From Desulfobulbaceae bacterium UBA5628 (lineage in GTDB: Bacteria > Desulfobacterota > Desulfobulbia > Desulfobulbales > Desulfurivibrionaceae), in NCBI GenBank assembly GCA_002421565.1, contig DIKC01000125.1, positions 1-6,064 of the forward strand: 6,064 nucleotides of DNA, read 5' to 3'. The position numbers and the translations under genes were made by a program. Position 1 is the stretch's first letter, and the number at the start of each line of letters is the position of its first letter. Below are positions 1 through 3,970 of this stretch, piece after piece. The notes beneath the pieces are model-generated. The model saw only the letters and a list, made by a program, of their open reading frames with translations. It was not told the origin of the DNA and did not search any database.

Positions 1-2
1 TT

Positions 3-80
3 TTTGCGGCCTGCTGCCAACAGGCCGGATTCGCAGTCAACGGATATATGTACCACACCCCGTGGAAAACTGAAATTTAA
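3..80 (+). CDS. Possible C-terminal end of an upstream gene (partial, cut by window edge)
   Basis: A reading frame enters from the left edge and stops at TAA 78-80. It gives about 25 residues ending NGYMYHTPWKTEI. Of the three plus frames here this one looks most protein-like: it has mixed aromatic residues, a plausible C-terminal tail, and stops 18 bases before the phosphatase start, as in an operon. I do not recognise the family. An open frame of this length is easily found by chance in GC-rich DNA, so this is only a hint that the phosphatase has an upstream partner. Confidence 0.3.
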   Translation, partial: FAACCQQAGFAVNGYMYHTPWKTEI

Positions 81-98
81 AACTACCGACAGCCGCCG

Positions 99-668
99 AT
101 GCCGACCCTCTACCTGCTCCGTCACGGCCTTACCGCCGCCAACCTGGAAGACCGCTTTGCCGGCCGCACCGACGAGCCGCTGCTGCCGGAAGGGGCGGCC
201 CAATTGCGAAGCGCCGCTGCCTCCCTGGCAACGGCCGATATTGCCGCGATTTGCTGCGGCCCCCTGGCCCGCACCGTCCAGTCGGCAACGGTGGCGGCGG
301 AAATACTAAAGGCGCCGGTTAAAATCATCGAGGAATTGAACGAGATTCGCATCCCGCACTGGGATGGGTTGAGCAAAACCGAGATCCGCCAACGCTTCGG
401 GGATCAATACCCGACCTGGCTGGAAACTCCCGATAATTTTCAGGTGGCGGGCTGCGAAACCTTGTCCCAGGTGCAGCAACGGGCGGTATCAGCGGCGGAG
501 CGTCTCGGCCGGGAACATCCCGGCCGGAATATCCTGATCATCTCCCACCTCATCGTCCTCCGCACCCTGATACTCCATTACCGGCAACTGCCCCTGGCCG
601 CCTTCCGCTCGATCAAAATCGCCAATAGCCAGGTGGTCGCCGTAGCCCCTTCCCTTCCCTTCAGTTAA
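99..668 (+). CDS. Histidine phosphatase family protein (phosphoglycerate mutase-like / CobC-like)
   Basis: A 189-residue protein of the histidine phosphatase superfamily, whose members remove phosphate through a phospho-histidine intermediate. The N-terminus MPTLYLLRHG carries the RHG signature (Arg8, nucleophile His9). A second phosphate-pocket Arg is likely Arg58 in GPLARTVQSA, the acid/base Glu is likely Glu82 in ELNEIRIPHWDG, and the second catalytic His is His150 in IISHLIVLR. GCETLSQVQQR (118-128) matches the family's usual G-E-S/T-L region. Length is normal for small members such as alpha-ribazole phosphatase (CobC), and the ELNE segment is also found there, but the substrate cannot be fixed from sequence. 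No good Shine-Dalgarno precedes the ATG. The start is chosen because an in-frame stop lies at 78-80 and the RHG motif must sit near the N-terminus. It may be coupled to a gene upstream of the window. Its last bases overlap the antisense DUF2283 remnant. Confidence 0.9.
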   Translation: MPTLYLLRHGLTAANLEDRFAGRTDEPLLPEGAAQLRSAAASLATADIAAICCGPLARTVQSATVAAEILKAPVKIIEELNEIRIPHWDGLSKTEIRQRFGDQYPTWLETPDNFQVAGCETLSQVQQRAVSAAERLGREHPGRNILIISHLIVLRTLILHYRQLPLAAFRSIKIANSQVVAVAPSLPFS

Positions 669-714
669 GATGAATGTAAAGGGAGTCGGTTTTCTCGTCG
701 TAATCAAGCCTCAT
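661..714 (-). pseudogene. Truncated DUF2283-like gene (first 17 codons only)
   Basis: Reading down from ATG at 714 gives MRLDYDEKTDSLYIHLN and then TGA at 661-663. This strongly resembles the conserved beginning of DUF2283 proteins (pattern M-K/R-hydrophobic-x-YD-x-E/K-x-D-x-LYI-x-L), which normally run to about 60-80 residues. A strong Shine-Dalgarno (minus-strand GGAGGT, plus positions 722-727) sits 7 bases before the ATG, so the initiation region looks authentic. Homology ends abruptly after LYIHL where the sequence enters the 3' end of the oppositely oriented phosphatase gene, suggesting truncation by a deletion or rearrangement near 664-672. DUF2283 genes have been noted beside DUF4258/toxin-like genes. 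A functional 17-residue peptide is possible but less likely than a remnant. Confidence 0.6.
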
Positions 715-721
715 GGTTTGA

Positions 722-727
722 ACCTCC
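722..727 (-). promoter_or_regulatory. Ribosome-binding site of the DUF2283 remnant
   Basis: The minus strand reads GGAGGT followed by 7 bases and ATG. This is a near-perfect Shine-Dalgarno at good spacing, and it is the main evidence that 661-714 began as a real gene. It abuts the left end of the 726-777 repeat. Confidence 0.6.
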
Positions 728-777
728 GGTCGGGGGTGGGTGTTGCGGAGTGCGGTTGGAGGCAGACGGCAATGGCG
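726..777 (+). repeat. Direct repeat copy A (left of the brnT module)
   Basis: About 52 bases align with 1383-1434 in the same orientation, with roughly five mismatches and two single-base indels. The shared core includes TGTTGCGGAGT, CGGTTGG, GGCAGACGG and AATGG. On the minus strand this copy starts 8 bases after the stop codon of the BrnT-associated antitoxin gene. In place of the perfect GC-rich hairpin found at copy B it can form only a weak 6-bp stem (722-727 with 732-737). Confidence 0.75.
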
Positions 778-785
778 CTCCGTTT

Positions 786-1007
786 TCAAGCGTGTTTTAC
801 TTTGTTCCTTGCCAGTCGAATGAGGGAGCGCAGGGCGTCATTGACCGCCTTGGCGTCAGGGAAGATGGCGGAAACGTCATCGTCGAGCTTGACGATGTTC
901 GCTCCTTGCCGATAGCGGGCGGCATACTTGCCACGTATCCCACCCGGCATGGCGGCAAAATCATATTCCGGCCTTAACTCGTCAGGGATTTTAGCGGTTT
1001 TCTTCAT
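786..1007 (-). CDS. Putative antitoxin paired with BrnT (BrnA-position protein)
   Basis: A 73-residue protein, MKKTAKIPDELRPEYDF onwards, encoded directly after the BrnT gene and overlapping it by 17 bases (991-1007). Translational coupling is therefore likely. Residues 11-17 (LRPEYDF) and 22-45 (GGIRGKYAARYRQGANIVKL and the following acidic residues) resemble a widespread family of small proteins found beside toxin genes. The C-terminal half (beta-like NIVKLDD, then helices through VNDALRSLIRLA) could form a ribbon-helix-helix DNA-binding fold. It lacks the GWQTRIN-type motif I associate with classical BrnA, so I leave the symbol blank. The ATG at 1007 is preferred over a TTG 26 codons upstream because AAGGAG lies 10 bases before it (plus positions 1018-1023) and the conserved region begins just after. 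Expected role: neutralise the toxin and perhaps repress the 1301-1330 promoter. Confidence 0.75.
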   Translation of the reverse strand: MKKTAKIPDELRPEYDFAAMPGGIRGKYAARYRQGANIVKLDDDVSAIFPDAKAVNDALRSLIRLARNKVKHA

Positions 1008-1266
1008 AAAAAAGTCGCTCCTTGCGGGTAGCTTCCCGGGCGGAAATAATCCTGGTTGTCTCTTCCCGATCCGTATGCGAGACAACCAGGATCCGCCCTG
1101 TCTCCGACATACCGATAATCAGAAAGCGGTTTTCGTCGTCTGAATGATCCGGATCCGGGAATACATGTGAAAGAATATCGGCAAACACCGTGGCTGCGTC
1201 GCTGAATGAAACCCCATGCTTACGCAAATTCGTTGCGGCCTTTGTGCCGTGCCATTCAAATTTCAC
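991..1266 (-). CDS. brnT: BrnT family type II toxin (ribonuclease)
   Basis: A 91-residue protein beginning (V/M)KFEWHGTKAATNLRKHGVSF, the hallmark opening of BrnT proteins, continuing with FADILSHVFPDPDH, a RILVVSHTDRE strand region and ending IISAREATRKERLFYEE, the conserved BrnT C-terminal block. BrnT toxins adopt a RelE-like fold and inhibit growth by cleaving RNA, so a cytoplasmic RNase role is inferred by family. I place the start at GTG 1266 rather than the TTG at 1296: GGGAGG (plus 1271-1276) lies 4 bases upstream, family proteins start at this point, and the predicted transcription start (~1294) would exclude the TTG. The toxin gene precedes its antitoxin gene, the usual brnT-brnA order, and the two overlap by 17 bases. 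Confidence 0.88.
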   Translation of the reverse strand: MKFEWHGTKAATNLRKHGVSFSDAATVFADILSHVFPDPDHSDDENRFLIIGMSETGRILVVSHTDREETTRIISAREATRKERLFYEENR

Positions 1267-1270
1267 GAGT

Positions 1271-1276
1271 CCTCCC
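1271..1276 (-). promoter_or_regulatory. Ribosome-binding site deciding the brnT start
   Basis: The minus strand reads GGGAGG, then ACTC, then GTG at 1266. Spacing is short (4 bases) but this is the only Shine-Dalgarno-like sequence near the 5' end of brnT. It favours the GTG start, giving a protein that opens with the family motif. Confidence 0.6.
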
Positions 1277-1282
1277 AAAATC

Positions 1283-1295
1283 TGGAATACTTCCA
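1283..1295. promoter_or_regulatory. Palindrome at the brnT transcription start (candidate operator)
   Basis: TGGAA-TAC-TTCCA is a perfect 5+5 inverted repeat with a 3-base centre. It sits directly downstream of the predicted -10 box, over the expected transcription start. BrnTA-type modules are autoregulated by the antitoxin binding inverted repeats near the promoter, so this is a natural candidate operator. Assignment rests on position and symmetry only. Confidence 0.45.
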
Positions 1296-1300
1296 ACGGC

Positions 1301-1330
1301 AGAGTAGCATATTGGGACGGGTAATGTCAA
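1301..1330 (-). promoter_or_regulatory. Sigma-70-type promoter of the brnT module
   Basis: The minus strand carries a perfect TTGACA (plus 1325-1330), an 18-base spacer, and TACTCT (plus 1301-1306) preceded by TGC, i.e. an extended -10. Predicted transcription start is near 1294, giving a leader of roughly 28 bases to the GTG at 1266. It begins just beyond the porin terminator, consistent with an independent transcription unit. Confidence 0.6.
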
Positions 1331-1349
1331 AAATCGCGGAGAATAGGCG

Positions 1350-1394
1350 GGAAGAAAAAAGAACCCCCGGCCGGGGTTGATTCCGGCCGGGGGT
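1350..1394 (-). terminator. Intrinsic terminator of the porin gene
   Basis: A perfect 11-bp GC-rich stem pairs 1364-1374 (CCCCCGGCCGG) with 1383-1393, plus one A-T pair, closing an 8-base loop. On the minus strand it is followed by TCTTTTTTCTTCC (1362-1350). The T-tract exists only in the minus direction, so it terminates transcription arriving from the porin stop at 1455 and insulates the brnT promoter. Confidence 0.85.
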
Positions 1395-1434
1395 GGTGTT
1401 GCGGAGTTACGGTTGGGGGCAGACGGAAATGGTG
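1383..1434 (+). repeat. Direct repeat copy B (right of the brnT module)
   Basis: Partner of 726-777 in the same orientation. Its first 11 bases form one arm of the porin terminator, and its right end runs on into a GGTGTCTGACCC segment. On the minus strand it begins 20 bases after the porin stop codon, so both copies sit just downstream of minus-strand genes. Confidence 0.75.
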
Positions 1435-1454
1435 TCTGACCCAATTTGGGGGAA

Positions 1455-2708
1455 TTAGAAGTTCATGGTGATGCCGTGACGAATCCAGTAGGCGTCGTCG
1501 TTGTTCCTGCCATATACATCGTCGGTCCATACGTAGGAGGCTTCCACCTGATAGCTCAGGTTGGAGTTGAGCTTCCAGGCGGCGACGCCGAAGATTTCGG
1601 TGCCGATCTCATCTTCATTGTTGCCGCCGACAGCTACATCCTCGGTGGTCTCGAGGTAGTTCAGGGCGCCGCGCAGGGAGAGAGGCTTGCCGGTGAGCGG
1701 GCAGGTTACCGAGGTGGAGCCGTTCAACTGATAGATGGTCAGGTTGGAAAGGCCGCTGTTGTTTCCGAACTTAGCGGAGCCGGGGACGGCGAGGGCGTAT
1801 CCGGCCATGGTGTTGTGGCGGTAGGTGGAGAAGAGGTAGTTGACAAACTCGTCTGCATCGTTATCGGTTGCGTCATCATCGCCGGAGCCCTGGGCAAACA
1901 TCAGGCCGATCTTGCTGTTGTTGATCTTGTAGTCGGCATTGATTTGCACCGCATAACCAGCAGCATCGACGTCGGCGGCTGCGTCGCCGAACTGCATATT
2001 GCCGTCAAGGGCAAAGCTGAGATCGCCGAACTTGAGGTTGGCGTTGGCGCCCAGGTTGGAGAGGGCCAGGCCTGCCTTGGCGGTAGCGGTATCGCCGGTA
2101 TCGGCCGCGCCCTTGAGGTAGGTGTAGTTGAGGCCGCCACTGAAGCTGTCGTTGAACTTGCGATCCAGGGTCAGGATGTAGGCGTCGAGATCATCGCTGT
2201 TATCATCAGCAGTATGCTCGTTTACCTTGATGGTTACGGCCTGCACCTTGGTGCCGGCGATATCGGCGTAAAGAACGATCATGTCGTCCGGCGCATCACC
2301 GCGACGATCCCAGAAGTTCGGCCCCAGGCTGATGTGCTGACGGCCGACCTTGATCCCCCAGCTGCTCGGCTTGTAATCGATCCACGCCTCGTCGAGATTC
2401 ATGCCGTTCTTGGTCGGGCGGCTGTAGTCGTCGCCGGCGCTGTTGGCGCCCCAAGCGAAGTTGTCGCTGCCGGTGCCGGTGGAAAGGCGGATATAACCGG
2501 TCAGTTCATCGGAAACCTTGGACTTGAAGCCGATCTGGGCCCGCTGATCATAGGTGTTGCTTGACGGCTTATCCTCCTGAGCCGTGAGATCGCTGCTGAT
2601 CCCCCGGACCCGGACATTGGCGTCCAGCTCGATGGCAGCCGAGGCCACAACCGCGCCGCCGAGAACCAAGGCGGTGCTTACTGCTACTGCGGTCAAAGTC
2701 TTTTTCAT
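1455..2708 (-). CDS. Outer-membrane porin-like beta-barrel protein
   Basis: A 417-residue exported protein. Residues 1-24 form a classical signal peptide (KK, a hydrophobic AVAVSTALVLGGAVV core, then ASA before the likely cut). The mature part has alternating hydrophobic/polar strands with aromatic girdle residues and Asp/Asn/Gly-rich loops, and ends in Phe (ITMNF), the usual BamA recognition terminus. The segment DEAWIDYKPSSWGIKVGRQHISLGPNFWDRRGDAPDD (106-142) resembles the strand-turn pattern of deltaproteobacterial porins and alginate-export-like barrels. The expected role is passive uptake of small solutes; the substrate is unknown. A highly acidic stretch (277-287) is probably an external loop. 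The ATG is supported by AAGGAG 7 bases upstream (plus 2716-2721). It has its own promoter and terminator and lies between two toxin-antitoxin modules. Confidence 0.88.
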   Translation of the reverse strand: MKKTLTAVAVSTALVLGGAVVASAAIELDANVRVRGISSDLTAQEDKPSSNTYDQRAQIGFKSKVSDELTGYIRLSTGTGSDNFAWGANSAGDDYSRPTKNGMNLDEAWIDYKPSSWGIKVGRQHISLGPNFWDRRGDAPDDMIVLYADIAGTKVQAVTIKVNEHTADDNSDDLDAYILTLDRKFNDSFSGGLNYTYLKGAADTGDTATAKAGLALSNLGANANLKFGDLSFALDGNMQFGDAAADVDAAGYAVQINADYKINNSKIGLMFAQGSGDDDATDNDADEFVNYLFSTYRHNTMAGYALAVPGSAKFGNNSGLSNLTIYQLNGSTSVTCPLTGKPLSLRGALNYLETTEDVAVGGNNEDEIGTEIFGVAAWKLNSNLSYQVEASYVWTDDVYGRNNDDAYWIRHGITMNF

Positions 2709-2828
2709 CCTTTTTCTCCTTTCTCTGGTGTTTTTTCGCCGCGCCCGGCCCGCCCTCTCCTGAAGGCTCTCCGCAACGCGACCCGACTGCTTCCTAAACC
2801 TGCTAACAACCTGCCTGGCTTGTAACCC

Positions 2829-2849
2829 GCTCCCCCACGCCGGGAGAGC
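2829..2849 (-). promoter_or_regulatory. Hairpin near the 5' end of the porin leader
   Basis: On the minus strand GCTCTCCC pairs with GGGGGAGC (8 bp including one G-U) around a 5-base GGCGT loop. It starts about 7 bases after the predicted transcription start (~2856) and has no T-tract, so it is not a terminator. Position suggests a 5'-stabilising stem like those in other porin mRNAs; that role is inferred. Confidence 0.4.
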
Positions 2850-2862
2850 AAACTATCATGTC

Positions 2863-2890
2863 TCTATAACAGCCGCCACCCTGCTGTCAA
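2863..2890 (-). promoter_or_regulatory. Promoter of the porin gene
   Basis: The minus strand has TTGACA (plus 2885-2890), a 16-base spacer and TATAGA (plus 2863-2868) preceded by TGT, an extended -10. Upstream (about 2891-2920) the strand is very A/T-rich (runs of T and AAAATTTTTATA), like an UP element, as expected for an abundant porin. The predicted leader is about 150 bases. The rest of 2709-2966 shows no gene I can support. Confidence 0.65.
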
Positions 2891-2966
2891 GCAAAAAACC
2901 GTAAAAAGTATAAAAATTTTAACCGCCGGTTCAGTTTTTTGTTCCCGCCCCTATTTTTTTAAGCTT

Positions 2967-3239
2967 TTATCGCTTCAAGTCTCGATAAAAATTTTCATGG
3001 GCGCCCAGCAACAACAGCAGGCGACTGCCCGGTTCATATTCATAGGCCAGCAAGGTGAGTTGGCCGTTGCATTTGAACTTGTAAACAAACACCCCGGCCA
3101 GGTCGCCCTTTTTGGCTTCGCCGACCGCGGGATCGCGCACAATGACCGCTACGGCATCATCCACATCGGCTTTCTGGTTTGGGTGGAGACGCTTATAAGC
3201 CCGTCTAAAAGCCGTGCTTTGCCGGATCTGAACCGTCAT
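2967..3239 (-). CDS. RelE/ParE family type II toxin
   Basis: A 90-residue basic protein, MTVQIRQSTAFRRAYKRLHPNQKADVDDAV onwards. FRRAYKRLHPNQKADVD (helical N-terminal part), EAKKGDLAGVFVYKFKCNGQLTLLAYEY (central beta strands) and LLLLLGAHENFYRDLKR (final strand and tail) match a common RelE/ParE-superfamily subgroup. Members act as ribosome-dependent mRNases or gyrase poisons; which applies here cannot be told. The start is ATG at 3239, not the TTG one codon upstream: its A is shared with the antitoxin TGA stop (TGATG), so reinitiation after the antitoxin is the likely mode of translation, keeping toxin yield below antitoxin. Gene order is antitoxin then toxin. No convincing terminator separates it from the porin promoter. 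Confidence 0.88.
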   Translation of the reverse strand: MTVQIRQSTAFRRAYKRLHPNQKADVDDAVAVIVRDPAVGEAKKGDLAGVFVYKFKCNGQLTLLAYEYEPGSRLLLLLGAHENFYRDLKR

Positions 3240-3466
3240 CAATCCCGTTTGCCTTCCGGCTCGAAGGGGGTGGCAAGCGTCGGCCCCTCACCGCGGGCGA
3301 CCAGCAAATCGCGGATAAAATCTATGGGCAGGTCGGGGTTGTCCAGGGCGGTTCTACCTACCAATGCCCAAAATTCTATTTGCCCGGCGATTGTCCGCCG
3401 CTCGGCATGGGCCGTGGCCCGTGCCTGCTGGTAAAGGGTGTCATCGATGCGTACCGGCATGCCCAT
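3239..3466 (-). CDS. ParD-like family antitoxin
   Basis: A 75-residue protein beginning MGMPVRIDDTLYQQARATAHAERRTIAGQIEFWALVGRTALDNPDLPIDFIRDLL and ending ATPFEPEGKRD. The short beta strand (MPVRIDD) followed by two helices is the ribbon-helix-helix layout, and the RTIAGQIEFWA and ALDNPDLP segments are typical of the ParD-like antitoxin family. It should bind and neutralise the RelE/ParE toxin encoded next to it and repress the shared promoter. The ATG at 3466 is chosen because GAGGTG (plus 3472-3477) lies 5 bases upstream and homology starts there; the 21 codons further upstream look non-coding. A TAAGT/ACTTA inverted repeat at 3494-3515 lies in the leader/promoter region. Confidence 0.87.
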   Translation of the reverse strand: MGMPVRIDDTLYQQARATAHAERRTIAGQIEFWALVGRTALDNPDLPIDFIRDLLVARGEGPTLATPFEPEGKRD

Positions 3467-3493
3467 ATTTTCACCTCGAAGCTGATTGCTACA

Positions 3494-3515
3494 TAAGTAT
3501 CCTATCTCCAACTTA
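3494..3515. promoter_or_regulatory. Weak inverted repeat upstream of the ParD-like/RelE operon (possible operator)
   Basis: TAAGT at 3494-3498 and ACTTA at 3511-3515 are inverted around a 12-base spacer within an A/T-rich stretch 28 bases before the antitoxin start. The promoter must lie here (about 3480-3545), but I could not pick a clear -35/-10 pair. Ribbon-helix-helix antitoxins usually bind such repeats; the arms are short and could be chance. Confidence 0.25.
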
Positions 3516-3540
3516 ATATAAAAATCCACGTAAAGACAAG

Positions 3541-3575
3541 GAAGAAAAAAGACCCTATTTTTTCTTTTTCAGGGT
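3541..3575 (-). terminator. Probable terminator of the lptB-rpoN-rapZ-like operon
   Basis: Two overlapping foldings are possible on the minus strand. ACCCT/AGGGT arms (3571-3575 with 3552-3556) are followed by CTTTTTTCTTCC. Alternatively an A/T stem pairs AGAAAAAA at 3543-3550 with TTTTTTCT at 3558-3565 around GACCCTA. The first arm overlaps the stop codon of the rapZ-like gene (3569-3571). The stem is weaker than the porin terminator. Confidence 0.45.
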
Positions 3576-3970
3576 TTGTCGAGATCGCGGTGGCTGAGGG
3601 TGAGGCGGGGGGCAATGGGGGCGAGGGCGGCGGCCAGGGCTTCGGCCACCGCCACCGAGCGGTGGCAGCCGCCGGTGCAGCCGATGGCGATGGTGATGCT
3701 TTCCCGGCCGCTTTGGCCGGCCTGTTCGATGATGAAGCGGACCAGGGGCAGGAGCAGTTCCAGGAAACGGCGGCCGGCCGGGTTGTCCAAGACGTAGGCC
3801 GCCACCTCCGGCTCGGTGCCCTTGCGGTGGCGCATTTCCTCCAGCCAGTAGGGATTGGGGAGAATCCGGGCGTCGAAGAGCAAATCCGCCTGCTCCGGCA
3901 TCCCGTGCTTGTGGCCGAAGGTGAAAATCGCCAGGGCCGGGGCCGGGTTGGCCTGGGCTTGCTCGCTCAT
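3569..3970 (-). CDS. RapZ C-terminal domain protein (stand-alone, no P-loop domain)
   Basis: A 133-residue protein that corresponds only to the C-terminal domain of RapZ (YhbJ/YvcJ), which is normally about 280-290 residues. Visible RapZ motifs are FTFGHKHGMP (17-25), DARILPNPYW (33-42), GCTGGCHRSV (97-106) and HRDLDKP at the very C-terminus. The usual N-terminal Walker A/B nucleotide-binding half is absent. In E. coli the C-terminal domain binds the small RNAs GlmZ/GlmY and senses glucosamine-6-phosphate, so an RNA- or amino-sugar-sensing role is plausible but inferred. The ATG at 3970 overlaps the rpoN stop as ATGA, indicating translational coupling. Residues 1-12 are a low-complexity Ala/Pro/Gln leader before the conserved strand, so this looks like a designed stand-alone protein rather than a recent breakage. 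Confidence 0.85.
   Translation of the reverse strand: MSEQAQANPAPALAIFTFGHKHGMPEQADLLFDARILPNPYWLEEMRHRKGTEPEVAAYVLDNPAGRRFLELLLPLVRFIIEQAGQSGRESITIAIGCTGGCHRSVAVAEALAAALAPIAPRLTLSHRDLDKP

Noticed and set aside
709..785. Intrinsic terminator directly after the BrnT-associated antitoxin gene
   Set aside because: Repeat copy A offers only a 6-bp imperfect stem (722-727 with 732-737) and no T-run follows on the minus strand.
1008..1085. Extending the antitoxin to the TTG at 1085 (99 residues)
   Set aside because: The extra 26 residues lie inside brnT, look like frame-shadow sequence (Arg/Pro/Gly-rich), and the ATG at 1007 has AAGGAG upstream and precedes the conserved region.
1446..2564. A 372-codon open frame on the plus strand, antisense to the porin
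   Set aside because: It is rich in Val/Gly/Ala with no recognisable motif and lies wholly opposite a porin with a signal peptide, RBS, promoter and terminator. Such frames arise from codon bias on the opposite strand.
2921..2931. AACC-GCC-GGTT palindrome after the RelE-like toxin as a terminator
   Set aside because: The stem is only 4 bp, and AAAA separates it from the T-run on the minus strand. It more likely belongs to the A/T-rich upstream part of the porin promoter.
3467..3529. Extending the ParD-like antitoxin by 21 residues to the upstream start at 3529
   Set aside because: The extension covers the A/T-rich promoter/leader region, while GAGGTG and the family homology both point to the ATG at 3466.
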